64,000 bases of DNA from Nitrosomonas sp. PY1 (lineage in GTDB: Bacteria; Pseudomonadota; Gammaproteobacteria; Burkholderiales; Nitrosomonadaceae): assembly GCF_022836435.1 (NCBI RefSeq), contig NZ_BQXC01000001.1, positions 2,646,792 through 2,710,791 of the forward strand, in the 5' to 3' direction. The notes beneath the pieces are model-generated. The model had not been told where the DNA came from, did not search any database, and saw only the letters and a program-made list of their open reading frames with translations. Position 1 is the first letter of the stretch; the number at the start of each line of letters is the position of its first letter. This document shows positions 38,416 through 47,990 of the stretch, one piece after another. The translations under genes were made by a program, and so were the position numbers.

Positions 38416-39849
38416 ATGCCCATCACATTTTATTGGCATGACTATGAAACGTTTGGCGCCAACCCTCGATGCGATCGGCCGGCACAATTTGCCGGAATTC
38501 GCACAGATGAAGCACTGAACGAAATTGGCGAGCCACTCGTCATTTACTGTAAGCCAGCCCGCGATTTCCTGCCGCATCCAGAAGCCTGTTTGCTCACGGG
38601 TATTACGCCGCAACTCGCTAATGAAAAAGGGTTGCCAGAACCAGAATTTATAGCACAAATTCATACCGAACTTTCGCAGCCGAACACTTGCGGTGTCGGC
38701 TACAACTCGCTGCGCTTTGACGATGAAATCACGCGCTTTACGCTATATCGCAATTTCTATGACCCCTATGCACGCGAATGGCAGCAAGGTAATTCTCGTT
38801 GGGATATTATTGATCTGGTGCGTATGACATATGCGCTACGCCCAGCCGGTATCGTCTGGCCACGGCATGAAGACGGTCAGCCCAGCTTTCGTCTGGAGGA
38901 CCTGGTTGCTGCCAACGGTATTCTACATGAATCCGCACATGATGCTTTATCCGATGTGCGTGCGACCATTTCCTTGGCACGCTTACTGCGCATGAAGCAA
39001 CCGCGCCTGTACGATTGGCTGTTACAGTTGCGTGATAAGCGAAAAGCCGCAGCTCAACTTGATTTAACTACCCATAATCCGGTGTTGCACACAACGCGTA
39101 TGTATCCGACCCAAACAGGCTGCACTTCACTGGTCATGCCGTTGATCCTGGAACCCGGCAACAACAACAGCGTACTTGTGTATGATTTACGCCATAACCC
39201 GGATATATTCCTATCACTGGATGTAAATAGCTTGAACAAATTGTTGTTTACCCGCAACGACGAATTGCCAGAAGGAATGCAACGGCTGCCGGTTAAATCG
39301 ATAAAAATCAACAAATGCCCCGCACTCGCACCACGTAATACGCTTGATCATAAGACTACAGAGCGTATCGCACTTGATCTGGATAAGTGCCACGATCACT
39401 GGCAAACCTTATGCGCAGTCCCTGATTTTTTCCAGCGCGTAGCCACTGCATATACCAATCACGAATTTGAACCTTCCAGTGATGTCGATTTAGCCCTATA
39501 TGAAGGCTTTTTGAACAATGCAGATGCTGCCTTATTAGCGCAGATACGGCAAGCTTCGCCGCAAGAACTGGCGAAATACAAATTTAATTTTCATGATGAA
39601 CGACTCCCCAAGTTACTATTTCGCTACCGCGCTCGAAACTGGCCGGAAACATTGACGCCTGAAGAAATGGAGCATTGGAGAAATATGCGTCTACAACGCC
39701 TGACACAGAATAATTGTAGTGGGGGTGTTACTTTTGATGAGTATTCAGCCCAAATCGCATTATTGCGGGAAGTACATAAAACGAATGGGAATATCAAACA
39801 AATATTAGATAAACTTGAGATGTGGGGTAAAGAGGTAAAGATTTACTGA
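38416..39849 (+). CDS. sbcB: Exodeoxyribonuclease I
   Basis: This 477-residue 3'-5' single-strand exonuclease has DEDD motif I as FYWHDYETFGANPRCDRPAQ (D11, E13 region). VGYNSLRFDDEITRF gives motif II and HDALSDVRATISLARLL gives motif III with the terminal aspartate. The SH3-like and C-terminal helical domains typical of ExoI are present by length. It acts in mismatch repair and recombination. It is divergent from ridA. Confidence 0.96.
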   Translation: MPITFYWHDYETFGANPRCDRPAQFAGIRTDEALNEIGEPLVIYCKPARDFLPHPEACLLTGITPQLANEKGLPEPEFIAQIHTELSQPNTCGVGYNSLRFDDEITRFTLYRNFYDPYAREWQQGNSRWDIIDLVRMTYALRPAGIVWPRHEDGQPSFRLEDLVAANGILHESAHDALSDVRATISLARLLRMKQPRLYDWLLQLRDKRKAAAQLDLTTHNPVLHTTRMYPTQTGCTSLVMPLILEPGNNNSVLVYDLRHNPDIFLSLDVNSLNKLLFTRNDELPEGMQRLPVKSIKINKCPALAPRNTLDHKTTERIALDLDKCHDHWQTLCAVPDFFQRVATAYTNHEFEPSSDVDLALYEGFLNNADAALLAQIRQASPQELAKYKFNFHDERLPKLLFRYRARNWPETLTPEEMEHWRNMRLQRLTQNNCSGGVTFDEYSAQIALLREVHKTNGNIKQILDKLEMWGKEVKIY

Positions 39850-40003
39850 ATTTTAGATAAAGACCAGTCGCAAGCTTTCAAGCTAAGAACCTTCGGCAAG
39901 CCTTGGCTGCGTCAATTATTCTTTTGTATTCGTATTTATATTTATGCTAAATTTAATAGTGTTTTTAAGGCATATTTAAAGTCAAACTATAATGGGTAAT
40001 TAT

Positions 40004-40453
40004 ATGAAGAAAAATAATTTGTGTCGTATTCCTGTTAATCTGTTAATGATAGTAATGATGGGAATTGGCTGTCTAGTTGCTTCTGTTCAGGCTGCAACAG
40101 AAAATAATTTTATGGTCAAAAATACACAAGATATTGTTGAATTATGCTCTGTTTCTCAGGAAGATAAGCTTTATACACAAGCCATTCATTTTTGCCACGG
40201 TTATCTGGTGGGTATATATCACTATCAGAATGAGCTTTACAAAAGTCCAGGACTCAGTCCCATAGTCTGCATTCCTAAGCTATATCATCCAGCATCTGTC
40301 AATTCAGAAGCAGAGCGGATTGAGCTATCTCGCAATCATATAATTACTGGGTATATCCAATGGGTGAAAGAGCATCCAGATTATTTAAAAGAATCAATTG
40401 TTAATTCGTTAATGAAATACTTAGTCAACAATTATTCCTGTAAAGATGATTAA
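40004..40453 (+). CDS. Secreted Rap1a/Tai-like protein
   Basis: This 149-residue protein has an N-terminal signal peptide ending near VQA. The mature part has ELCSV, HFCHGYLVGIYHY, VCIPKLYHP and a C-terminal YSC, giving the cysteine pattern of the Rap1a/Tai immunity family. Members near type VI effectors neutralise amidases, but many stand alone, as here, and no T6SS gene is visible. A start at 39992 is possible. Confidence 0.7.
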   Translation: MKKNNLCRIPVNLLMIVMMGIGCLVASVQAATENNFMVKNTQDIVELCSVSQEDKLYTQAIHFCHGYLVGIYHYQNELYKSPGLSPIVCIPKLYHPASVNSEAERIELSRNHIITGYIQWVKEHPDYLKESIVNSLMKYLVNNYSCKDD

Positions 40454-40495
40454 TGACTTGTAAATAATCTTAAGCTTTTTATAAAGGTGATCATT

Positions 40496-40771
40496 ATGAA
40501 AAAAATTGTTTGTTTGTTAATTGCAGTAGGCATAGCAATCAGTTTCTCTGGATGTGCTGGTATGTCGAATACTAATCAAAGGCTAATGACCGGTTCTGCA
40601 GGAGGTGCGGCAGGAGGCGCTTTAATCGGTGCAATTGCTGGAAATGCTGGAATGGGCGCAGCCATTGGTGCAGGTGCCGGTTTATTAGGTGGTTTTTTAG
40701 CCGATCAGCATAAGAAATCTGAAGAACGTGCTTACCAAAAAGGTTATCGAGCAGGTCAACAAAATAAATAA
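40496..40771 (+). CDS. Small glycine-zipper lipoprotein
   Basis: This 91-residue protein starts at ATG 40496 behind AAAGG. A lipoprotein signal is seen in LIAVGIAISFSGC, with the lipobox cysteine near residue 20. The mature part is a glycine zipper (TGSAGGAAGGALIGAIAGNA, GMGAAIGAGAGLLGG), ending in a charged tail (KKSEERAYQKGYRAGQQNK). It probably inserts into or spans the outer membrane. It is 42 bases downstream of the Rap1a-like gene. Confidence 0.8.
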   Translation: MKKIVCLLIAVGIAISFSGCAGMSNTNQRLMTGSAGGAAGGALIGAIAGNAGMGAAIGAGAGLLGGFLADQHKKSEERAYQKGYRAGQQNK

Positions 40772-40789
40772 TAAAAACTGATGCCCGGG

Positions 40790-42220
40790 CTATAACACTG
40801 TTGCCTCAAATCGTGCGCTTATAGTACCGGTTGCATCTAAAAGTTCGAGGTGGCTGCCAATAATACGGTAGCGTTCTACGTGCTTTAATGCTGAGAGAAA
40901 TCGTTCTTCCAGATCCATGCCTTCGAGACAAGCCATCTTAGTTGATGCCATTCGGCTGAAACGTAGTTTGTCATTATTAATCTCAAAGCTGCCATTGATA
41001 CGATTGCAACCAGTGTTTCCAGAGACACGTAGTGTATCAGTAGCAAATACCAATTGTGCTTCGCGTCGTTGTTTTGCGGATATCGCTACGGGATTGTCAT
41101 TTAAACGTACAAGTTTCCAATAAGTACCACGAAGAGGACTGTCGGCTAACGTGTTGCCACAGGTTTCACGAGGCCAAGTGGTGATAAAGCGATCAACAAT
41201 CAGAATGGCTTGCACTGGATAGCTTTCACCCATCGAAGGTCGCTGCTTGATCGTGCCGTCCAAATTTACCAATAAAGCTTGCCCAGGTTGTAAGCTGGCT
41301 CTTTGATATGCTGCTTCAAGCGCCTCATAGTCACCTTCCATAGCAACAGGTAGCCGTTGACCATCAGCACAAAGGGTAATCGTGGCAGCATTTGCCATGT
41401 AATCAAACATACCCGTTAATATCAGTTGCGGCTCAATGAGTTTGGATTCAGACGATCGCAGCAATCGGTCGTTGTGGTTGGATTCAATAAGTTTTCCGAG
41501 AAGATCGAGCTTGCGCAGCGCTGTACCATCCTCTACCGGCATCAGAAAAATTGGTGTTTCACGTCCGCTGCGCAGCACAATGCGTCCAGATTCATCGTAT
41601 ACCCAGCGACCGATGTCGTCGAAACGATTTGGTTCTGGCTGACCAATGTGGGTTATACGTAACTGATAGCGCCCTTCCGGTAGCAAATTCACATGCCATA
41701 AAATAGGATTACCGGCGCCAGGTAACTCCCCTTCGTATGAAGCAGGCAGAGCGCCGATATCGTTAGTCTTCGATTCTGGCGGAGAGCTACTACGAACGGA
41801 TACCAGCAGTAACTGTAATGATGTGTTGCGATCATTAAGTACCGGGTATGCTTTGTCTGTCGTGAATAGTAATCGATCCTGATGTCTGATCGTCGCACGC
41901 ACGATATAGCGATGATCTGATTGCAAAGTAGTATCGTCGTAGTTGATTTCAAACCGGATCGGCAACCGACCGACAGGAATCAATTGACTGCGACCAAGTA
42001 CTGTGGCCGGTGCATCTGCTCTCGACACATCCTGCAATTCGGCTTCAAATACGGCACCTGCAGGCAACGCAATCCGTTCCCGATAGATCGCTGTACCTGA
42101 TAAGGTGCCAGCCCATGCCATATTGCAAATGAATTCTCCTAGCAAGATTAATATCCAGATGACGAGTCTTTTTCGATTGATCACAATTATAGGGTTGTCC
42201 ATTTTTTTATTCTTTTTCAC
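40790..42220 (-). CDS. YbaY/NlpE/META three-domain envelope protein
   Basis: A 476-residue protein with an N-terminal hydrophobic signal (IWILILLGEFICNMAWA) follows a basic start. Domain one (about 40-130, GTAIYRERIALPAGAVFEAE) resembles YbaY. Domain two (about 155-260, LPASYEGELPGAGNPILWHV) resembles NlpE. The C-terminal META domain (about 365-476) has SGNTGCNRINGSFEI and MACLEGMDLEERF. Such combinations are found in periplasmic proteins linked to envelope stress or heat-shock-type HslJ function. The exact role is not known. Confidence 0.83.
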   Translation of the reverse strand: MKKNKKMDNPIIVINRKRLVIWILILLGEFICNMAWAGTLSGTAIYRERIALPAGAVFEAELQDVSRADAPATVLGRSQLIPVGRLPIRFEINYDDTTLQSDHRYIVRATIRHQDRLLFTTDKAYPVLNDRNTSLQLLLVSVRSSSPPESKTNDIGALPASYEGELPGAGNPILWHVNLLPEGRYQLRITHIGQPEPNRFDDIGRWVYDESGRIVLRSGRETPIFLMPVEDGTALRKLDLLGKLIESNHNDRLLRSSESKLIEPQLILTGMFDYMANAATITLCADGQRLPVAMEGDYEALEAAYQRASLQPGQALLVNLDGTIKQRPSMGESYPVQAILIVDRFITTWPRETCGNTLADSPLRGTYWKLVRLNDNPVAISAKQRREAQLVFATDTLRVSGNTGCNRINGSFEINNDKLRFSRMASTKMACLEGMDLEERFLSALKHVERYRIIGSHLELLDATGTISARFEATVL

Positions 42221-42288
42221 AAACTGTCGATATTCATTTCACAAATAGCTGCTTTCATTAAAAATGGAAGCAAAAACTACCGAAAGAT

Positions 42289-42843
42289 TTATAGTTTTTT
42301 GATTGCGAAGGAAGTTAATATAAGCATAGTTCCATTCATAATTAAATTAATGGCGAGAAAAGTTCCAAGTGCAATGCCAGCCAATATGTCAATTTGAGCA
42401 AAAATGATAATGCCAAGCAAACCGGAAATGATCCCGCTAAAAAATAACCAGCCCCAGCCGCGAGAAGGACGAAGGTGGTATGCATAAAAAATTTGCATGA
42501 CGCCATAAAATAATAATAACGCTGCAACAACTAACGTCAGACTGACAATACCTTCCGATGGTCTGAGAATAAGTACAGTACCCAGCAATATCAATAAAAC
42601 ACCTGACGCGATCATCCATCCTTTTCCTTTCTGGCCAGCTTGGAAAGCCTGAATGACATTAGCAATACCGGAAACAACGAATATCCAGGCAGTTAATATT
42701 TCTACAGTTAAAGTCGCAAAAAATGGTTGATATAAGGAAAAAATTCCTCCGATCAGACAAATGATCCCAATGATCAAGAACCAGTACCATTTTTTGCGTA
42801 ATTCATCGATATCTTCTGGTTTCAAATTTGTTGTGGTATCCAT
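42289..42843 (-). CDS. HdeD-family acid-resistance membrane protein
   Basis: This 184-residue protein has six predicted transmembrane helices in three pairs. Conserved parts include WYWFLIIGIICLIGGIFSLY, GVLLILLGTVLILRP and GWLFFSGIISGLLGIIIFAQ. The cytoplasmic N-terminus is polar (TNLKPEDIDELRKK). HdeD proteins contribute to acid tolerance in enterobacteria; the role elsewhere is less clear. Confidence 0.88.
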   Translation of the reverse strand: MDTTTNLKPEDIDELRKKWYWFLIIGIICLIGGIFSLYQPFFATLTVEILTAWIFVVSGIANVIQAFQAGQKGKGWMIASGVLLILLGTVLILRPSEGIVSLTLVVAALLLFYGVMQIFYAYHLRPSRGWGWLFFSGIISGLLGIIIFAQIDILAGIALGTFLAINLIMNGTMLILTSFAIKKL

Positions 42844-43249
42844 GCTATTAGCTCCATAAGGATGACTAGAGATAAATCTAAGGGAAATATGTTGCTTAAA
42901 TTTCTCGGTGTTATGGATAAGAAAATAGGCTAAGCAACTTTATAAATAAACCGTGTCTTGTTTGAATTATATATAGCAAGACCGAGTTATAGTCAAATGC
43001 AGCGTATGAAGGGCTAGTTGTCTCGGCTCGAATTTAAAGCCTTCATAGAAAATAAAAAATGCCAATGGCCGACATCAAAGAAATTTTAGCAAAGAAAAAT
43101 CGAATACATGGTTATAGAACTGATTTTATGGATAGCACGTACACAGAAAAGCTCTGACTCTAAAAGCACGACTATTTGTGAGAAAGATTGCAGGCAAAAT
43201 TACCGGAAGACATTAAAAATGTTGGATACGATCATTGTGCGGTTGATTT
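42844..43249. other. Intergenic stretch without a recognised feature
   Basis: About 400 bases between two minus-strand genes. No open frame of a known family, no RNA gene and no strong hairpin were seen. It holds the promoter region for the HdeD gene by position only. Confidence 0.5.
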
Positions 43250-43771
43250 TTAACCGGTCATAGAAATGCTATCGATCAACATTAATATTCCATTCAATGC
43301 TGTTGTCACAGCCTGATATCTAATGGCCTCTCGGCCACCTAGGTAATGATAGATTTCCTGCTGAACGTAGCCCGTTTTTGTTGTCCACGCAAAACATACC
43401 ATACCCACAGGCTTATCGATCGTTCCGCCATCCGGTCCAGCTATACCAGTGATCGATACGCCAATCTGTGCATGGCTTCGGTTGAGCGCTCCCAACACCA
43501 TTTCTTGTGCCGTTTGTGACGACACGGCGCCATATTGTGCTAATGTTGCCGATTGAACACCGAGTATTTCTTGTTTGGAAAGGTTACTGTAAGTAATAAA
43601 CCCTCTTTCATACCATGAGGAACTTCCGGGAACCGATGTAACCGCTTGGCCTAACCAACCGCCGGTGCACGATTCGGCTGTAACGAGCATCAATTCATGT
43701 TGAATCAAGCATGCTCCGACTCGCCGCGCTAAAACGTAAAGAGCTTCATAGTTATCGGATGTTACTTGCAT
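43250..43771 (-). CDS. pncC: Nicotinamide-nucleotide amidase PncC (CinA C-terminal domain)
   Basis: This 173-residue protein deamidates NMN to NaMN. The motifs LVTAESCTGGWLGQAVTSVP, GFITYSNLSKQEILGV and SITGIAGPDGGTIDKPVG are the complete PncC signature. It is the stand-alone C-terminal domain, without the CinA N-terminal COG1058 part. It recycles NMN released by DNA ligase. Confidence 0.95.
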   Translation of the reverse strand: MQVTSDNYEALYVLARRVGACLIQHELMLVTAESCTGGWLGQAVTSVPGSSSWYERGFITYSNLSKQEILGVQSATLAQYGAVSSQTAQEMVLGALNRSHAQIGVSITGIAGPDGGTIDKPVGMVCFAWTTKTGYVQQEIYHYLGGREAIRYQAVTTALNGILMLIDSISMTG

Positions 43772-43872
43772 GAATGTTTATTTGACTTGATGGTTTACTA
43801 TGAAGCACAACTTCTACGCTAACCGAAACAACGACCAAGCTGCTAGTCATATTTTACTTCGATGTATAACCG

Positions 43873-44226
43873 CTATTTCTTTGCCCATTGCCCGTTGATC
43901 TGAATCCAGGTTCCCGCTGGCACTGTATTAAAAATCTCTTGAGCGTAAACTTTACCCACTTGATCGACACTAATGCCTTGCGCAGCGGCTTTCTGTTGGT
44001 AAATTGCGCGGCGTTGCGCATTAATAGAATCCGCTTGTGCTTGTGCACTGGAATCTCGTGCGATTACATAACCCGTAGCGCTTTCTCCAATTGTACCGGA
44101 TGCACGCAACTCCTCTAGCGAAGCAGCCCATGCATAGGGACTGACTAACGTAAAAATCAGCAAAGAAATTGTGATAACTTTTTGTATCGAAGTAGTGGCA
44201 TCGGTACTACTCATAATCTTGCTCAT
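43873..44226 (-). CDS. ydbL: YdbL/DUF1318 periplasmic protein
   Basis: This 117-residue protein has a signal peptide (VITISLLIFTLVSPYAWA). The mature family pattern is SLEELRASGTIGESATGYV, INAQRRAIYQQKAAAQGISV and AGTWIQINGQW. GTG/ATG choice is clear because GGAGG lies five bases before ATG 44226. YdbL modulates the YdbH-YnbE bridge in E. coli. Here it is the third gene after DUF748 and ynbE, 30 bases after the latter. Confidence 0.9.
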   Translation of the reverse strand: MSKIMSSTDATTSIQKVITISLLIFTLVSPYAWAASLEELRASGTIGESATGYVIARDSSAQAQADSINAQRRAIYQQKAAAQGISVDQVGKVYAQEIFNTVPAGTWIQINGQWAKK

Positions 44227-44256
44227 TCCATCCTCCGTCGATCGATCTTCAAGTAC

Positions 44257-44469
44257 CTAGAAAATACCAGGATTTGCAGCGATATCTTTTTTCGCGTCTT
44301 CTTCAAGTTTTACACGAATATCCGCATCCAATTTAATATTCAAATTGATTGTGATAGGCTCGTGGGGCGGTTCAACCTTAACTGTGGGTGTACATGCCAT
44401 ACTTGTCAAAAGTACGAACAGTGCCCAAGCGGTGTACTGAAATTGAATCATTCGACCTTCGCCATACAT
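44257..44469 (-). CDS. ynbE: YnbE-type small outer-membrane lipoprotein
   Basis: This 70-residue lipoprotein has a hydrophobic signal followed by LTSMACTPTVKVE, with the lipidated cysteine near residue 26. The core IKLDADIRVKLEEDAKKDI ending in ANPGIF is conserved with YnbE. AGGAG six bases before the start at 44469 favours this start. In E. coli YnbE multimers cap the AsmA-like protein YdbH to form an intermembrane phospholipid bridge. The neighbour here is a different AsmA-like protein (DUF748). Confidence 0.88.
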   Translation of the reverse strand: MYGEGRMIQFQYTAWALFVLLTSMACTPTVKVEPPHEPITINLNIKLDADIRVKLEEDAKKDIAANPGIF

Positions 44470-44555
44470 GGCCTACTCCTGGGTTACCGATTAAGTTTTA
44501 GAAATCGGTTCTTAGCAATCATGGTGCCAATTTTCGATTTGATTAGACTCAAAAA

Positions 44556-47500
44556 CTATTTCAATGAAAATTCCACTCTTCCACCTTTATTTTCAGCCAT
44601 ACCAGCTTTAGAGGCTGAAACAATATAAATACGCCCATCCGGAATATTACCCTTTTCAATCAACCAATCGTGTGCTGCCATAGCACGCTGTTCAGCAAGT
44701 ATGGCAAGATCGTTGTCAGTAATTTGAATATTCTCCAGCATCAATTGTTCCATTTCAGCATCTGGTAAGCTTTTATCCAAGCCAATCATATTCTTTGGTT
44801 TTTTAAAGGTTTCCTTTTTATAAGCTGCCGTTAAATATTGACTATATTCTTTGGGAGTCAATTGCATGTTGACCAGTTCTCCGCCGCCGCCTTCGCCTTT
44901 TTCTATTTGGCTTGTAAGCTTTTGTGTCTTAACTTTGTCTTGTAATAAAGCCATTTTCAGTCCGTCATGATCCCCTACTGCATCTGCGTAACCAGAAATT
45001 TCCAAATTAAGCGATGGTTTATCGAGCAAAATCTCAGCAAGTGATTGCAAACGTTTGGCGGTTTCTTCGTCAATTTCAGAAAGGCCTGGCGGAAATGTGA
45101 TGGTGGAAAGCTCCTCGCCTCCTTCAAATACTGATGTGATCAGCGTAAACGGTGCGGTGACGGCTTTGGATATCAGATTGGTAAACGCTTCAAAAACAAG
45201 GCCGCCCAAATTAAACTCTGGATCGTCAAGAGAGCCTTTGAGCGGCAAACGCAAATTAATTTCACCATCACGATTTTTTAGTAATGAGATGGCCAAATCC
45301 AGTGGAAGTGACACGGCATTTTCACTCTCCATTTTTTCGCCCAAAGTAAACTGATCAAGAAAGATTTTGTTATCTGCGGTCAATTCTCTTTTTTCAACAT
45401 GATATTGCACATCCGCCGAAAGCTTTCCTTTCTCAATAGCATAGCCTATATATTTCCCAGAGTAAGGACTGAAGGGAGGTAGGTCAATGTCTTTAACTCT
45501 AGCGGTTAAATCAAGAAAAAACTCTTGGCTAAAGGGTTCTATTTTTCCTTTGATTTCTAGCGGGGCTGTTTTATCGAGTGCACCTTTGACATCAATAACC
45601 CCGAATTTACCCGGATGCAATGGTCCAATTTGCCCACTTAGACCTGTTAAATTCGCACGGTAATTTGGCTTGATAAAACGATCATAGAAATTGATATTGC
45701 CACGTTGCAATAATACCTTGCCAATGTAGGCAAGTGTTTCTTTTTTTTGACTGGCCTGATTAGTCTCAACAGGTTTGACATCAGAGGAAACATCTCCGCC
45801 AGCCGACTTGTCGCTTTGTACAATATCCATCAGATTAAGCTTGCCGTTGGGCAATAAAATTGCCCGTGCATAAAAATCACTAAACGTGATGGTATTAATA
45901 TCGATACGCAATGGATTGCTGACGATTTTTAAGCTACTGGCATCTAATTTTTTCCAGTGCAACAGATCTTGTGCATTTTTTTCGTCAAAAATGTACAAAT
46001 TATCGAGTTTTGCGTCACCAGCTACATCGAAATTCAATTCTGCGTCTTGCTGCACCTTTACATTTCCATGAAAAGAAAAATCCCCGCTTGCGATCAGTGC
46101 ATTGATCTTCCCTTCAGCCCATCCTTGAAGTGCCGCCAAATCAACCGAATCGAGCTGTATCGTTAAATCGGTATTCAATGGTGCCCATGCCAAAGTACCA
46201 TCCATGTTAACGTTACCCCGTTCATTGACACGCGCTTTTATCGATAAATCCATTGGCTTGACACCAGTTAAATCAATATTGCGAACGGTTATGTCAAGTG
46301 GCTCTATTACCATTGGCTGTGTTTTTTTCAAACTCAAGTCTTCATATCGTAAAGCAGATTTTGCAAGCTTGACATCTCCAACTTGAACCGTCCAAGGTGC
46401 ATCATTGGAAGATTTTTTCTCACTTTTTTGTTTTTTATCTGCCGTGGCGATCGATTGCGTCTTTATGTCATCCTTTCGAATCTCTTTTTCTGATTCCTTT
46501 GGAGTATTATTCTCAGCAACTCGGGACTGAGTAGGTTGATTGGGATCAGGTTTTCGTCCAGGTAATGGCACACGCATATGCGCAACAGTAGATTTATGAG
46601 TATTCTTTGTTTTATTGTCAGATTGATTACTCACTGAAGTATTTTTTTGCTTCGATGCATTCGCGGCAGGCTTAGGTTGAACCGGTCGTTCTTTTGTCGT
46701 TGCACCATCTGTCGATGCAAATAATTGCAATAAGTCGATATTACCCGCTGTATCGCGGCGCAGTGTCGTGCGCAATTGATCCAATGTAATGTCATCCAGT
46801 GCAATTTTATGCTTGTTCATATCGATTCCGACTTTATCAATCGTTAAATCGGCTAATGACAAAGCAGGGGTTTTTTCATCGTTTGGAATTAATGCGATGT
46901 CTTCTATTTTTACCGCCAGTTGAGAAGGTTTCTGTGCCATCACATAAACATTCATTAAATTGACTGACATCTGTTTAATCTTGGCTTGGTACGGTTCTTC
47001 AACGACGCTATTTTTTACTGAAATGCGTCGCATATGCGCATCACCGGACAAAGCAATTTCGGGAACTTGATCAGCAATCTGAGTAAAGGTAACTAATAAG
47101 TCAATGTCAAGTAACCCGGAATTAAAGCTTATGCCTTTTGGTAAGGATGCATATTGATCAACCTTGTTTAAATCAAGCCCATCCAGCTTCAAAGCTAACG
47201 TTGCTTCCTGCTTCTCGGTAAAGGGCCGCAACTTTCCTTCCAGAGAAAAAGGAGAGTCATTGATTTTTGCACTAAAATGTGGCTCAATCCAATTTGTCAG
47301 CTTGCTTTCGAAGTTAGCGATAATGGGTATTCCAAGATTGATTTCACTGATTTTATGATTGGCTGACTTGGGTTGATCATCAAATTCGAAATAACCATTT
47401 TCAATTTTGATATCGCCAATCGAAAATTTTGCGGGAGGGCCTTTTTCCTCTTCATCAGACGGCTGACTAAATTTTTCAATTAAGTCAGCAATGTTCAATC

Positions 47501-47936
47501 GATCATTAGTATCTCGACTTAGCCAAATTTTGGGCTCTGACAAAACAACACTGGTAATCACCGGTGCACGATGCTTGATCGATTCGATACTGGCGTCGAC
47601 ATACAACTTACCCAATGAGAACAATTTCTTATCTTGCGTGGCTTCGCCTGATTTTTCTCCGATACTAAAATCATGCACAATTAACTCAAGGCGGTTCAAT
47701 TTAAATTCAATGAGTGCCACTTTAACCGGGCGTTGCAGTAACTCGGACAGGTGTATTTCCAATTGCGATTTTGCATAGCCGGGCAACCACCAATAGCTCA
47801 ACGCGGCCAGAATCAATATGAGTGCAAAAATAACACCTAAGACGATTTTCCAACGCTTATTACGTGTTCGCGGCGCTTGTTTATCTGTCGGTGAAATTCC
47901 TTCTTCAGGGTGCTGTATCCGTTCGGTAGAGATCAT
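44556..47936 (-). CDS. DUF748/AsmA-like intermembrane protein with OmpA-like tail
   Basis: About 1126 residues from ATG 47936; an upstream start at 47972 is possible. A basic N-terminus is followed by one transmembrane helix (IVLGVIFALILILAALSYWW). A long beta-rich DUF748/AsmA-type lipid-groove domain follows (AKSQLEIHLSELLQRPVKVA, IKIENGYFEFDD, VLLQRGNINFYDRF). It is interrupted near 400-510 by a Lys/Ser/Thr/Gln-rich low-complexity linker. The C-terminal 150 residues are OmpA-like (LNLEISGYADAVGDHDGLKM, EQRAMAAHDWLIEKGNIPDG). With ynbE and ydbL downstream it occupies the place of ydbH, so a role in phospholipid transport between membranes is inferred. Confidence 0.85.
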   Translation of the reverse strand: MISTERIQHPEEGISPTDKQAPRTRNKRWKIVLGVIFALILILAALSYWWLPGYAKSQLEIHLSELLQRPVKVALIEFKLNRLELIVHDFSIGEKSGEATQDKKLFSLGKLYVDASIESIKHRAPVITSVVLSEPKIWLSRDTNDRLNIADLIEKFSQPSDEEEKGPPAKFSIGDIKIENGYFEFDDQPKSANHKISEINLGIPIIANFESKLTNWIEPHFSAKINDSPFSLEGKLRPFTEKQEATLALKLDGLDLNKVDQYASLPKGISFNSGLLDIDLLVTFTQIADQVPEIALSGDAHMRRISVKNSVVEEPYQAKIKQMSVNLMNVYVMAQKPSQLAVKIEDIALIPNDEKTPALSLADLTIDKVGIDMNKHKIALDDITLDQLRTTLRRDTAGNIDLLQLFASTDGATTKERPVQPKPAANASKQKNTSVSNQSDNKTKNTHKSTVAHMRVPLPGRKPDPNQPTQSRVAENNTPKESEKEIRKDDIKTQSIATADKKQKSEKKSSNDAPWTVQVGDVKLAKSALRYEDLSLKKTQPMVIEPLDITVRNIDLTGVKPMDLSIKARVNERGNVNMDGTLAWAPLNTDLTIQLDSVDLAALQGWAEGKINALIASGDFSFHGNVKVQQDAELNFDVAGDAKLDNLYIFDEKNAQDLLHWKKLDASSLKIVSNPLRIDINTITFSDFYARAILLPNGKLNLMDIVQSDKSAGGDVSSDVKPVETNQASQKKETLAYIGKVLLQRGNINFYDRFIKPNYRANLTGLSGQIGPLHPGKFGVIDVKGALDKTAPLEIKGKIEPFSQEFFLDLTARVKDIDLPPFSPYSGKYIGYAIEKGKLSADVQYHVEKRELTADNKIFLDQFTLGEKMESENAVSLPLDLAISLLKNRDGEINLRLPLKGSLDDPEFNLGGLVFEAFTNLISKAVTAPFTLITSVFEGGEELSTITFPPGLSEIDEETAKRLQSLAEILLDKPSLNLEISGYADAVGDHDGLKMALLQDKVKTQKLTSQIEKGEGGGGELVNMQLTPKEYSQYLTAAYKKETFKKPKNMIGLDKSLPDAEMEQLMLENIQITDNDLAILAEQRAMAAHDWLIEKGNIPDGRIYIVSASKAGMAENKGGRVEFSLK

Positions 47937-47990
47937 AATAATTACTGACAGTTCGTTAAGTAAATAGAGCAACGTACCTCATTGAAGCAG

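Noticed and set aside
38293..38664. Longer RidA reading frame
   Set aside because: The extra residues run into the divergent sbcB gene and are unlike RidA N-termini; ATG 38292 has a proper ribosome-binding site.
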